A DNA stretch of 64,000 nt from Paeniglutamicibacter cryotolerans (GCF_014190875.1 NZ_JACHVS010000001.1:2170001-2234000), one strand, 5' to 3'. Positions 30,867 to 38,108 are shown, counted from the stretch's first letter. Translations and numbers: made by a program. Notes: generated by a model not told the origin, from the sequence alone.

Positions 30867-31386
30867 TATTTTCGCGATTCTCAGTTAGTAGGGAATCTAG
30901 TTCCGCCCTGTCGCCCTGCTTCGCCTTCACCTCAGCTCGTCCAAGCTCAGCTAATTGGATCGCGCCTTGTATGTATTCCTCGCTTCGCCACGACGGGGTA
31001 ACGAGATGAATGTAATCAATCAATTCTCTGGCGTCGGAGGAACCGCCAAGTTTCCTGTCAGCGCGAACCCACTTCCACACTTCCTCGGCTTCATGATCAC
31101 TTATCCCTGTCATTTGGACAGTCTCATCGCGGGCGTCGGTATTTGGCATTAGTAACGTCACCGGCGCAACGTTCAACGCGACAGACAGAGCGACAAGATC
31201 GTCCACGTCCACACGTCGATCTCCGTCCTCCATGCGGCGGACGGCCAGCGGAGATATCGCCCGTCCGATCGATTCAAGCTTTCTTGATACTTCGGTATAC
31301 GTGAGTTTTTGGGCTTCACGCATCCGCTTTAGGTTCAAAGCCACGGTCTGCCCGCTTGGGCCAATGTCAATTTTTTGTCCAGCCAT
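30853..31386 (-). CDS. XRE-family HTH transcriptional regulator (likely element repressor)
   Basis: 177 residues. An HTH of the Cro/cI type covers about residues 16-62 (LNLKRMREAQKLTYTEVSRKLE...ISPLAVRRMEDGDRRVDVDDLVALSVALNV). The rest is helical and unassigned, without the Ser/Lys of a self-cleaving LexA-like domain, so a different induction route is likely. In staphylococcal satellites the repressor is lifted by a helper-phage protein. A -10 TAGACT lies 6 nt before ATG 31386, giving a leaderless mRNA. Divergent from the excisionase operon. Confidence 0.82.
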   Translation of the reverse strand: MAGQKIDIGPSGQTVALNLKRMREAQKLTYTEVSRKLESIGRAISPLAVRRMEDGDRRVDVDDLVALSVALNVAPVTLLMPNTDARDETVQMTGISDHEAEEVWKWVRADRKLGGSSDARELIDYIHLVTPSWRSEEYIQGAIQLAELGRAEVKAKQGDRAELDSLLTENRENNGND

Positions 31387-31392
31387 ACGAAG

Positions 31393-31398
31393 AGTCTA
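31393..31398 (-). promoter_or_regulatory. -10 of the repressor promoter (leaderless)
   Basis: TAGACT on the minus strand, followed by 6 nt and the repressor ATG. No good -35 is visible; where it should be lies the palindrome 31409-31426. Confidence 0.55.
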
Positions 31399-31408
31399 CA
31401 TGCAAAAG

Positions 31409-31426
31409 ATGGAGGCGCATCTCCAT
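31409..31426. promoter_or_regulatory. Candidate repressor operator
   Basis: ATGGAG-GCGCAT-CTCCAT is a perfect 6-6-6 palindrome between the divergent promoters. It covers the -35 zone of the repressor promoter and ends 2 nt before the rightward -35. A related half, AAAGATGGAGG, recurs at 31472-31482. Confidence 0.6.
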
Positions 31427-31428
31427 GT

Positions 31429-31457
31429 TTGACAGTTCGTCACGATGGGCATACGCT
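31429..31457 (+). promoter_or_regulatory. Rightward early promoter of the element
   Basis: Consensus -35 TTGACA (31429-31434), 17-bp spacer and -10 TACGCT (31452-31457). Transcription would start near 31464, ahead of the excisionase GTG at 31509. Confidence 0.72.
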
Positions 31458-31508
31458 AATCACGGACCTTCTAAAGATGGAGGTGGAGATGCAAGAAATG
31501 GAGGAAAC

Positions 31509-31694
31509 GTGGAAGACCTACTCCACAAGCCCGAGGAAGTCGCAGAGTACCTTGGCACTTCCGTTGGGGGTCTGGCGCAGATGCGCTACCGGGGCAGCGG
31601 TCCCAAGTTCGTGAAGCTCGGTAGGAAAGCAGTTCGATACCGAGATTCCGATATCAAGGAATGGCTTGAGCAGAACGTCAAGAACCAGACCTAA
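31509..31694 (+). CDS. xis: Excisionase / AlpA-like MerR-type HTH protein
   Basis: 61 residues: LLHKPEEVAEYLGTSVGGLAQMRYRGSGPKFVKLGRKAVRYRDSDIKEWL is the winged-helix DNA-binding domain of excisionases and AlpA regulators. The frame extends upstream to 31356, but the promoter -35 starts at 31429 and GGAGGAAAC precedes GTG 31509, so the short form is chosen. Its position opposite the repressor is that of xis or of a lytic-side regulator in satellites. Confidence 0.83.
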   Translation: MEDLLHKPEEVAEYLGTSVGGLAQMRYRGSGPKFVKLGRKAVRYRDSDIKEWLEQNVKNQT

Positions 31695-31733
31695 ACCCAT
31701 CGGGCCAAAGCCCGGGGAAGAGAGTGGCAGAGC

Positions 31734-32036
31734 ATGCCAATCACCGAAGATAGCCGGTCTCTCGATATCCGAGAGATTGAGGGGTACCTCAGGCAGGACC
31801 GGGGCCACGCGAAGAAAGTGGCCAGGTATTTAGCCCGTCAGGTATTCCGAGATGAAGAAACGTCCAAGCGGGAATTGCCGTCCGGTTGGCACAGCATCCT
31901 TCATCCGCCAAAAGTCTCATTCGTTCGCCGGATGGGATGGAGCCCCTTCAAATACGGAGGCGGCACCCAGATTATCCGCACGCAAGAAAACGGCCCCGAA
32001 GTTGAATCCGCCAAGAGCCACTTCGAAGCCGTCTAA
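31734..32036 (+). CDS. Hypothetical protein of the element
   Basis: 100 residues, basic, no recognised family. The N-terminal half is charged and helical (IREIEGYLRQDRGHAKKVARYLARQVF); the second half contains FVRRMGWSPFKYGGGTQIIR. ATG 31734 follows a purine-rich GGGAAGAGAG stretch. Lies in the early rightward operon, 39 nt after xis. Confidence 0.6.
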   Translation: MPITEDSRSLDIREIEGYLRQDRGHAKKVARYLARQVFRDEETSKRELPSGWHSILHPPKVSFVRRMGWSPFKYGGGTQIIRTQENGPEVESAKSHFEAV

Positions 32037-32063
32037 CCAATTCCTTGAAAGGAACCGATTCAC

Positions 32064-32570
32064 ATGTCTAACCATACCTTCACCCCAGGCACCCGCGTAT
32101 GGGTGTTCCCCGCCGGCCAAACGGGCACCGTCGCCGAAGCACCAGAAGCGGCCGACGTCATCCCCGGGTTCGTCCCCGTGGTCTTCGACGGCACCAGCAA
32201 GGCCCAGCCATGCAGCGCTGACAACCTCGCCGCACTCGCTCCTGCCGATGATATCCGCACCTATTCTGATGCGGACCTCGAAGCCGAGGCCAAGCGCCGC
32301 TGCCTGCCCGTTCCTGCCAGCCTTTCGGCCCCCGAAGCAGCGGTGAGCCCACCCATTGAACTGGTCATGCGCCGCCTGAACGCAGCAGCCAACAATTCCC
32401 CGCTGAGCTTTGCCGCCATCAGCCGCCGGGCCGGGATCCCGGCAACGACGCTGCGCAACAAGCTTGGCGGCCGCTCCGTCATGGGCATGTTGGACTACTT
32501 CAAGATCTGCCGGGCGCTCGACCTGAACGCCACCCAGACGCTCAGCACGGAAACCGAGGCCGCAAAATGA
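32064..32570 (+). CDS. Putative HTH DNA-binding protein of the element
   Basis: 168 residues in two parts. The N-terminal 70 look like a small beta-rich domain (PGTRVWVFPAGQTGTVAEA...GFVPVVFDG). The C-terminal region (about 108-158) resembles a phage-type helix-turn-helix: FAAISRRAGIPATTLRNKLGG...MLDYFKICRALDL. GAAAGGAACC precedes ATG 32064. The stop overlaps the next start by 4 nt. Probably regulatory; not assignable further. Confidence 0.65.
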   Translation: MSNHTFTPGTRVWVFPAGQTGTVAEAPEAADVIPGFVPVVFDGTSKAQPCSADNLAALAPADDIRTYSDADLEAEAKRRCLPVPASLSAPEAAVSPPIELVMRRLNAAANNSPLSFAAISRRAGIPATTLRNKLGGRSVMGMLDYFKICRALDLNATQTLSTETEAAK

Positions 32571-32791
32571 GCAAGCTGCACTACTACCTGACAGCAGACA
32601 TCGAGTTCGCCCGGATCACGGACGCGGCCATAATGCCCCTGTGCGGGGACTTCGGGAAGATCAGCAAGGCATTCTGGGAAATCCTGGATACGCCGAACGC
32701 CATAGCGGATGCCAGCATTCCCCTGTGTCTCGAATGTGCCGGCCGTTTCGTCGCGATCCCCGAGCGCGCCGAACAGGACGTGTCGGCATGA
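32567..32791 (+). CDS. Small Cys-containing protein of the element
   Basis: 74 residues. MPLCGDFG and LCLECAGRF carry three cysteines in a pattern like the small zinc-ribbon proteins common in actinobacteriophages (DUF3039-like), though the first pair is incomplete. Overlaps both neighbours by 4 nt (ATGA), so it is translationally coupled. Function unknown. Confidence 0.6.
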   Translation: MSKLHYYLTADIEFARITDAAIMPLCGDFGKISKAFWEILDTPNAIADASIPLCLECAGRFVAIPERAEQDVSA

Positions 32792-32895
32792 AGCGCGGCA
32801 TCCAGATCGCAGTACAGCAGGTATTCGGTGCCACCTGCATCTGCGGGTTCATCGTCCTGGCTCACCTTCCAACCATCATCACCGGCCCGTTCTAG
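32788..32895 (+). CDS. 35-residue membrane micro-protein
   Basis: MKRGIQIAVQQVFGATCICG begins a 35-residue frame whose last two-thirds form one hydrophobic helix containing CIC. ATG overlaps the previous stop (ATGA). Short, but the coupling and the positively charged start support translation. It could be a membrane-acting effector or a spurious frame. Confidence 0.45.
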   Translation: MKRGIQIAVQQVFGATCICGFIVLAHLPTIITGPF

Positions 32896-32904
32896 GACTC
32901 GCCT

Positions 32905-33186
32905 ATGACCCAGCAACCTGATGTTGGGCCAGACCCCCGAACCGAATACCTCGAACAGCTCCTGCGCACCGACCGGACCGCGTGGGAGCTGTTCCGCATG
33001 GGCTACGAAACGGGACTGGCCCGCAGCATCGACCACGAGCACCTATCCCGCATCATCCGGGCCATGGAACTCGAACACGAGCACAACAAATCCTTTGTGA
33101 AGTCCACAGCCGGCTTCATTGACGTACTGGCCCACCGGCAACAAGCCGGGGCCACCCCAACACATCCGAGGAGGAACGCGGCATGA
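32905..33186 (+). CDS. Hypothetical protein of the element
   Basis: 93 residues, helical and charged, rich in Glu and His (SIDHEHLSRIIRAMELEHEHN). No family recognised. It starts 9 nt after the micro-protein stop and overlaps the ATPase gene by 4 nt, so it is probably co-translated with the replication protein and could be an accessory factor. Confidence 0.6.
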   Translation: MTQQPDVGPDPRTEYLEQLLRTDRTAWELFRMGYETGLARSIDHEHLSRIIRAMELEHEHNKSFVKSTAGFIDVLAHRQQAGATPTHPRRNAA

Positions 33187-34475
33187 CAGAACCCATCACC
33201 ACCAAACGCGTGTTGCTGACACCAGCCAGCCAAATCAAGACCCGCCGCCAGAAATGGTTCTGGGAACCCTTCACCGGCCACGGAGTCATCCCCCTGGGCA
33301 CGGCCACCATTGCCGCCGGGAAAGGCGGGGAAGGTAAGACCACGTTCATGCTCGACCTCGCCGCGCAGGGCAGCCGAGGGGAGCTTCACGGCGACCTGCA
33401 TGGACGGAAGATCGCCACGATCATCATTGGCCCGGAGGACGACTGGGACACCGTTATGGTTCCCCGGCTCAAGGCCGCCGGAGCTGATCTAGACCGCATC
33501 TTCAAGATCGACGTGGAAACGACGGTTGACGATCATGTTGCCCAGACCCGTTCCATCCGCTTCCCGCTGGACGTGGACATGATCGAACAGGCCATGCACG
33601 AGGTCGGTGCCAAGCTACTGATTGTGGATCCGGCCCCGTCGCTCATGCAGGGCGACATGAACAAGGTCCAAGACGTACGGAGCTCCTACGAACCGCTCAT
33701 TGCCTTGGCGCAGCGCCACGAGCTCGCCCTGGTACTGATCAACCACTTCAACAAGGGCGGCGGATCCGTTTCCAAGGGCATGTCCGGTTCGCACGCGTGG
33801 CGGGACCTCACCCGCTCCTATCTGGCCTTCGCCACCGACGAGGAGACCGGGGAACGGATCTTCAGCCAGGACAAGAACAACTACGGCGAATCGAAAGGCT
33901 CCTACAAGTTCCTGCTCGAATCAACCGATGTCACCACCGATGACGGGGAAACCGCCAGCGTCGCCCGTGTGAACTTCCTGGGGGAAACCGACCAGACCGT
34001 CGGGGACCTGATCAACCGGGAAACGGCGACCGACCCGGACGAGCAAGACGACAGGAACGCCGCCCAAGCATTCCTGGTGGACCTGCTCCGAGGCAGGGAA
34101 GCCTGGGAGGCGCCGGCACGTGACTGCCTCAAGGCGGGGCACGCTGCCGGCTTCTCCGAGAACGAGATCAAGAACGCCCGGAAGCGATGCAAGAGCCCGC
34201 GCATCGTCTCCGAGAAAAGCGCCTTCGGGGCTGGCTGGGTGTGGCGGGCTGACTTCGCCGAAGGAGTCACCCAAAACCCCGAAGGTGTCCAAGGTGTCAC
34301 ATCTGAACACGTGACACCTTCGTTGACCCCTTCCGAAGAAGTCACCCAAGGTGTCATGCAAATTGAAGTGACTCCTTCGACACCTTCGACACCTTCGCAC
34401 GAGTGCCCACTGCACCAGGACCCGATGAACGGTTGCTACACCTGCGACCACCACAAGGGAGGAATCGCAGCATGA
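33183..34475 (+). CDS. RecA-like AAA ATPase, RepA/DnaB-type replication protein
   Basis: 430 residues. Walker A GKGGEGKTT (46-54) and Walker B LLIVD (145-149) belong to the RecA-like AAA_25/RepA helicase group found in small actinobacterial replicons and phages. NHFNKGGG (near 190) fits a RecA-type sensor motif. A helical domain follows (about 290-345). The last 70 residues are low-complexity and encoded by an iteron cluster (34261-34395). Likely the satellite's replication initiator or helicase. No primase catalytic motif is evident. Overlaps both neighbours by 4 nt. Confidence 0.8.
   Translation: MTEPITTKRVLLTPASQIKTRRQKWFWEPFTGHGVIPLGTATIAAGKGGEGKTTFMLDLAAQGSRGELHGDLHGRKIATIIIGPEDDWDTVMVPRLKAAGADLDRIFKIDVETTVDDHVAQTRSIRFPLDVDMIEQAMHEVGAKLLIVDPAPSLMQGDMNKVQDVRSSYEPLIALAQRHELALVLINHFNKGGGSVSKGMSGSHAWRDLTRSYLAFATDEETGERIFSQDKNNYGESKGSYKFLLESTDVTTDDGETASVARVNFLGETDQTVGDLINRETATDPDEQDDRNAAQAFLVDLLRGREAWEAPARDCLKAGHAAGFSENEIKNARKRCKSPRIVSEKSAFGAGWVWRADFAEGVTQNPEGVQGVTSEHVTPSLTPSEEVTQGVMQIEVTPSTPSTPSHECPLHQDPMNGCYTCDHHKGGIAA
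34261..34395. repeat. Iteron cluster inside the ATPase gene: candidate replication origin
   Basis: Six exact copies of AAGGTGTC: plus strand at 34282, 34291 and 34348, minus strand at 34313, 34379 and 34388. Two variants AAGGAGTC sit at 34261 (plus) and 34370 (minus). AAGGTGTCAC (34291-34300) and GTGACACCTT (34311-34320) form a perfect 10-bp inverted repeat with a 10-bp spacer. The encoded peptide is low-complexity (VTP, STPSTPS), as expected if DNA rather than protein is selected. Confidence 0.72.
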
Positions 34476-34675
34476 GCCACCGATCAGGATTCCGCCCCCA
34501 AGCAAAACTGCGCATCCGCGACTGGCTCGACAAAGACGGCACCCGAACCCCGGGGATCGCCATCATGCACGCCGGGAAAGTCCTCGCCCACATGAGTCCC
34601 TCCGAAGCGCGGGCCATCGCGGACCAGATCCACGACTACGCAGACCAGCTCGACCACACCACAAAGAATGCCTGA
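34472..34675 (+). CDS. Small hypothetical protein of the element
   Basis: 67 residues: an Arg-rich start, then DWLDKDGTRTPGIAIMHAGKVLAHMSPSEARAIADQIHDYADQL. The pattern of a short beta part and a helix resembles small phage proteins seen next to replication genes, but I cannot name a family. Starts within the ATPase stop (ATGA) and overlaps the next frame by 8 nt. Confidence 0.6.
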   Translation: MSHRSGFRPQAKLRIRDWLDKDGTRTPGIAIMHAGKVLAHMSPSEARAIADQIHDYADQLDHTTKNA

Positions 34676-34787
34676 ACCCTACGAGGACTGTTGGTTCTGC
34701 GGTGGGTACCTCCCAAGACGTTTACGCGTCGGAGGTATCCACCTTCTTTGTTCCCACGCCTACGACGAATGGAGCACCCCACCATGA
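34668..34787 (+). CDS. 39-residue putative zinc-binding micro-protein
   Basis: MPEPYEDCWFCGGYLPR opens a 39-residue frame with CWFC and a later CSHAYDEW, giving Cys-x2-Cys ... Cys-x-His, enough for a small zinc knuckle. It overlaps the previous gene by 8 nt and the next by 4 nt (ATGA), completing an unbroken coupled chain from 34472 to 34960. It has a TTA codon at 34722-34724. Confidence 0.5.
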   Translation: MPEPYEDCWFCGGYLPRRLRVGGIHLLCSHAYDEWSTPP

Positions 34788-34960
34788 GCGGATACCGATT
34801 CACGGACCGACAACTACGCCAATGGCCACCAGCGGCCGCCGCAGCAGCCCTATGGGAACAAGCCCGGCACGCCGAGCAGCGCGTCACCTACTGGAAACGC
34901 CGCGCCGAATCCGCCGAACGCCGCATGACCGAACACCACTGCCAGGAGTACAGCAAATGA
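34784..34960 (+). CDS. 58-residue helical protein of the element
   Basis: A single amphipathic, probably coiled-coil helix: QLRQWPPAAAAAALWEQARH and then AEQRVTYWKRRAESAERR. ATG overlaps the preceding stop and its own stop overlaps the acetyltransferase start (ATGA). No family recognised. Confidence 0.55.
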   Translation: MSGYRFTDRQLRQWPPAAAAAALWEQARHAEQRVTYWKRRAESAERRMTEHHCQEYSK

Positions 34961-35571
34961 GCACCGCAGCTGGAGTAGAACCACTTCAAGTTACCGAAGC
35001 CTTGCCAGCAGAATATGAACGAATCGCTGGCATATTCAACAGATCGCTAGGGCACACAGCACATCCAGAAAGTCGGCAATCGATCCAAGATGCCGTCACG
35101 GAGAATTCAGCCTCGTTGTACGCAATTCGGGCAGGATCAGAAATCGTCGGAAGTGTTTGCCTCGAAGAAATCCTGACCGCACAAAAGACTGTGCCTTCAG
35201 GAACTGTCCTGTTGCGCTTCCTTGTAATTGACCCGTTCTACCAGCGACGAGGATTTGGCAAACGCGCCATTAATGAACTCGCGGCCCAGTTACTTCGGCT
35301 TGGAAAATCATACTTCTGCTACTCATCAACGATTGGGAATCATGGGGCGCTCAACATAGGGGCACAGTTCAACCCGCAGCAAATCAAGAGTTCCGCCCTT
35401 TGCCCAAGTTCTTGCCTCTACCTAGTTGATATCTCCACCAAGGCTTCGCCGGCCATTCGCTCTCCGAATCATCCGCTGATGCATCAACCTTGCCACACCA
35501 GCTACAGCGCGCCCCTGACCGCCGCAGACGGCACCCCCGAACCAGCACTACCCGCCACCCCGGCGGAATGA
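34957..35571 (+). CDS. GNAT-family N-acetyltransferase
   Basis: 204 residues. GSEIVGSVCLEE, LLRFLVIDPFYQRRGFGKRAIN (acetyl-CoA pyrophosphate loop QRRGFG) and a following helix form the core of a GNAT domain within residues 1-125. The last 65 residues (CPSSCLYLVDISTKASP...) do not look like the end of this fold, so a frameshift or fusion near 35400 is possible. Base composition is clearly lower in GC than the chain before it, and a TTA codon is present at 35290. Substrate unknown; it may be cargo. Confidence 0.7.
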   Translation: MSTAAGVEPLQVTEALPAEYERIAGIFNRSLGHTAHPESRQSIQDAVTENSASLYAIRAGSEIVGSVCLEEILTAQKTVPSGTVLLRFLVIDPFYQRRGFGKRAINELAAQLLRLGKSYFCYSSTIGNHGALNIGAQFNPQQIKSSALCPSSCLYLVDISTKASPAIRSPNHPLMHQPCHTSYSAPLTAADGTPEPALPATPAE

Positions 35572-35584
35572 ACAGGAGCACCCC

Positions 35585-35734
35585 ATGATCCGGATAATCA
35601 CCGACCAAGGCACCTACGACGTACCCGGCACCGCCAAAGACGTCGACTACGAAAAAAACCTCAAAATCATCCGCAATGGACAAGTCACCTGCGTGTTCCG
35701 CAGCTGGATCCACTGGATCGAAATCGAAGACTGA
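35585..35734 (+). CDS. 49-residue micro-protein
   Basis: MIRIITDQGTYDVPGTAKDV begins a 49-residue frame, apparently beta-rich, ending in SWIHWIEIED. An AACAGGAG site lies 6-7 nt before ATG 35585. The small antiparallel pattern is plausible for a phage regulatory or anti-host protein, but no family is recognised. Confidence 0.5.
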   Translation: MIRIITDQGTYDVPGTAKDVDYEKNLKIIRNGQVTCVFRSWIHWIEIED

Positions 35735-35861
35735 ACCACGACCGAGGAAAGCGACGAGCTGCGCGACTACCCACGCGCCTTGTCCAAACCCGCCCAAAAC
35801 TCATCGAAGGGATCCTTGACTACTTCAAGGCCCTCACCAACCCAGAACCAAAGGACAAAAC
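35735..35861. other. Gap with possible gene remnant
   Basis: One frame without a proper start reads ...LVQTRPKLIEGILDYFKALT... up to a TGA overlapping the next ATG. This looks like the end of a former coding sequence. No intact gene or regulatory motif is seen. Confidence 0.35.
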
Positions 35862-36620
35862 ATGTTGAACCCCCAACTCGTCGGTATCGTAATCAACTCC
35901 CTACGGGCAGCCGGAATCACCCCGCCAGAACTAGCCCCAATCCGGCCATTCCCGAAGATCCGCGCAGACACTGCGGAACTGCCAGAGCTCATCGTCTCCA
36001 GCGAATACGAAGATCCGTACGCAGATCCCAAGGTCATCGCCGTTGTATCAAAGCTCTACATTCAGTCCATCGGCCAGCTCGACCAGACACACTACCTAAA
36101 TGAACTCAGGCGCCAAGCCGCGGAACTCGAATCTCACACGAAAACCATTCTCGAACAACTCCAAAATGCATTCAACGCAACCGCAAATGCGCTCGTTGCA
36201 GACGCCGACCCAATTAAGGGCGTAGAAGACCCGGCAACCATTGACCAGCGCACCGCACGACGCGACACCGCCACATCGGCACTCAACGTCACACAAGGAA
36301 TCACTACCCTTGAAAACCTCATCAAGGCATGGCGCGACCTCTGGGGCGCAATTGGCAGCAACAGCTACGGCAACAACGCTGGAATGCCATTCACATTCAT
36401 GAACCCCAACGCCCAGCAATGGGAAGAGTTACGACACAAGCCAACCATCTGGGAAGCCGTGCGAGCAGGCGAACCACTCACCCTCGCCGACAGCCCTGAA
36501 CACGTGGGCAAGCGCTACCAGAGCATGCTCCACAACGAACAGGTAGCACTGCACGCCCTCCGGGAAAGCAAACACCCCAGCCTCTTGCCAGAAGGTGGCT
36601 ACGGATCCTTCATCGTCTAA
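35862..36620 (+). CDS. Hypothetical protein of the element (252 residues)
   Basis: Not recognised. Residues 1-45 are Pro-rich with hydrophobic clusters; 65-170 are helical (LNELRRQAAELESHTKTILEQ and on) and likely coiled coil; the C-terminal part is mixed. No signal peptide, membrane segment or catalytic motif is obvious. Codon use is more AT-rich than neighbours and includes TTA at 36429-36431, in keeping with acquisition from outside. It lies directly before the terminase block, so it could be a helper-interference or packaging factor or a defence gene. Confidence 0.6.
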   Translation: MLNPQLVGIVINSLRAAGITPPELAPIRPFPKIRADTAELPELIVSSEYEDPYADPKVIAVVSKLYIQSIGQLDQTHYLNELRRQAAELESHTKTILEQLQNAFNATANALVADADPIKGVEDPATIDQRTARRDTATSALNVTQGITTLENLIKAWRDLWGAIGSNSYGNNAGMPFTFMNPNAQQWEELRHKPTIWEAVRAGEPLTLADSPEHVGKRYQSMLHNEQVALHALRESKHPSLLPEGGYGSFIV

Positions 36621-36793
36621 CCCACGACAACGGTGAGTCGGTCGCAACAGGCCGGCTCACCCCAGGGGGAGGTCCCGGGGCACCCCTCCCTCCTAGCCCT
36701 CCGGGGCTAGACGATTTCTCTCTCCGGGGAGCTGGATTAATCAACCTATGGATTTTTCCCCCGGAATTACGGGGGTTTTGAAAGGATTTGAGC
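36621..36793. other. Structured non-coding region before terS (terminator; possible packaging site)
   Basis: Contains CTAGCCC-TCC-GGGGCTAG, several G/C-run inverted repeats at 36660-36700, and CCCCCG (36758-36763) with CGGGGG (36770-36775) followed by TTTT, a terminator-like hairpin. In cos-type phages and satellites the cos or pac site is often beside terS, so this is where one would expect it. No cos sequence can be recognised by eye. Confidence 0.4.
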
Positions 36794-37138
36794 ATGAATC
36801 AGCGTGTTCCCGCCAACCTAAAGGCGGGTGGAAAGAAGCTTTGGAAGGCTATTACCGACGATTTTGAGCTTGGAGAGCACGAGTTATCGGTGCTTTTGGA
36901 GGCTTCACGGACGGTTGATGCCCTCGAAGCCTTGGAGAAGATCGTTCGGTCTGATGGCGTGACGACGGTGTCGCCGCAAGGTGTGAAGGCGCACCCGGCT
37001 TTGGTGGAGGCGCGTCAGCAGCGGGTGACGCTGGCGAAGCTGGTGGCGTCGCTGCGGATCCCGTTGGAGGACGAGCAGGAGGCCGACAGGACGCCGCAGA
37101 AGCGTTCCGGCGTCCGGGCCTTGTCAGCGGTCCGATGA
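36794..37138 (+). CDS. terS: P27-family phage terminase small subunit
   Basis: 114 residues. VPANLKAGGKKLWKAITDDF, HELSVLLEASRTVDALEALEK and SPQGVKAHPALVEARQQRVTL follow the P27 small-terminase pattern closely, and length is typical. TerS binds the packaging site and recruits the large terminase. No large terminase gene follows; satellites of the PICI type use their own TerS to redirect the helper's machinery to satellite DNA. GAAAGGA precedes ATG 36794. Codon 31 is TTA. Overlaps the next gene by 4 nt. Confidence 0.85.
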   Translation: MNQRVPANLKAGGKKLWKAITDDFELGEHELSVLLEASRTVDALEALEKIVRSDGVTTVSPQGVKAHPALVEARQQRVTLAKLVASLRIPLEDEQEADRTPQKRSGVRALSAVR

Positions 37139-37383
37139 GGCGCAGGACAAGGCCGGTACAGGCCGAGGACGGCTCGGTGATTCCGTTGCACGTGTTGGAG
37201 TTTGTGCCGGATGATTGGCCCGGCGATGCTCGCGGCGATCCCCACGATGCCTATGCGAGGTACTGCGCGTGGGATGAAGCCCGGGCAGCTTGGGCCGCTA
37301 AATACTTGGATAGCGGTGTGGATGGCCTCCCGGCCTTCAGTGGCCATGTGCCTGATGCACCTTGGGATCCTTCAGCGATTTAG
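37135..37383 (+). CDS. Small protein coupled to terS
   Basis: 82 residues, acidic, Trp/Asp-rich (EFVPDDWPGDARGDPHDAYARYCAWDEARAAWAAKYLD). Starts inside the terS stop (ATGA). As I recall, similar small acidic proteins can follow P27-type terS genes in actinophages; the role is unknown. After it the composition changes sharply to AT-richer DNA, marking the start of the cargo block. Confidence 0.6.
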   Translation: MRRRTRPVQAEDGSVIPLHVLEFVPDDWPGDARGDPHDAYARYCAWDEARAAWAAKYLDSGVDGLPAFSGHVPDAPWDPSAI

Positions 37384-37503
37384 CAACTCTTCTGGGTCAT
37401 TCTGGAACCACCACACAGGCAGCCCATGACCTGCTACTTCTAGCAATCTGTCGGAGTCGAGCAGCTAAAATTGAAAGATTACTCAACACCTAGAGAGGTT
37501 CAT

Positions 37504-38040
37504 ATGCGTTTCGATGACGTTTTGCAAAGATTGTCCCACAGCTCACCCGAGGATTGGCGCTATCTCCCGTGTCATGGCGGCCTGGGCCCAGCGTACGCGT
37601 TTGATTGGAAGGAATCGGAGGGCCGTTTCTCTCCCAACGTGCACCCTCACCGAGCCACGTACTCGGAAGACGTAAACCTGACCATCGCCTGGGGAATGGA
37701 ACTGCAGGAAGATGAATCGTTTGCTTGGCTTGGTGAGGGCATTCCGTCGCCAATCAAGGGCAAAGACACAACCGCCGATTTTGAGTGCATCGACGTATTT
37801 TGGGCTGGTGCTCTCATTGCTCGCCGTCACTACTACTCGGTTTCCAGTGAGCCTGTCTGGATTCCCGCATTTGAATATTCAGGCGAGGAACGAGTCGTTT
37901 TGGAATCTCACGTTCGGTTCCTTGAGGTAGTTAGTCACCTCGAATCCGGCGATCCAATGAACAAGGTTTACACGACGCGTTCAGCCTTGGAGAAGGTTGG
38001 AGTTCGCGTGGTTGACGACATGAAGGTGCAGATCTTCTGA
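37504..38040 (+). CDS. Hypothetical cargo protein
   Basis: 178 residues, not recognised. ATG 37504 follows AGAGAGG. The sequence is soluble, with aromatic-rich beta-like stretches (SFAWLGEGIPSPIKG, FWAGALIARRHYYSVSSEPVW) and a helical end. Stand-alone unit: its own upstream region (37384-37503) and two hairpin terminators after it. Position between terS and attR is where satellites and prophages carry accessory, often anti-phage, genes. Function not known. Confidence 0.6.
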   Translation: MRFDDVLQRLSHSSPEDWRYLPCHGGLGPAYAFDWKESEGRFSPNVHPHRATYSEDVNLTIAWGMELQEDESFAWLGEGIPSPIKGKDTTADFECIDVFWAGALIARRHYYSVSSEPVWIPAFEYSGEERVVLESHVRFLEVVSHLESGDPMNKVYTTRSALEKVGVRVVDDMKVQIF

Positions 38041-38050
38041 ATCGTTTGTG

Positions 38051-38092
38051 GTAAGGCCCCCAGAAGCTCACCCGAGCCCCTGGGGGCCTTAC
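38051..38092. terminator. Terminator after the 178-residue cargo gene
   Basis: GTAAGGCCCCCAG (38051-38063) pairs perfectly with CTGGGGGCCTTAC (38080-38092). Confidence 0.8.
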
Positions 38093-38108
38093 GCGGTTAA
38101 GGCGAAAG

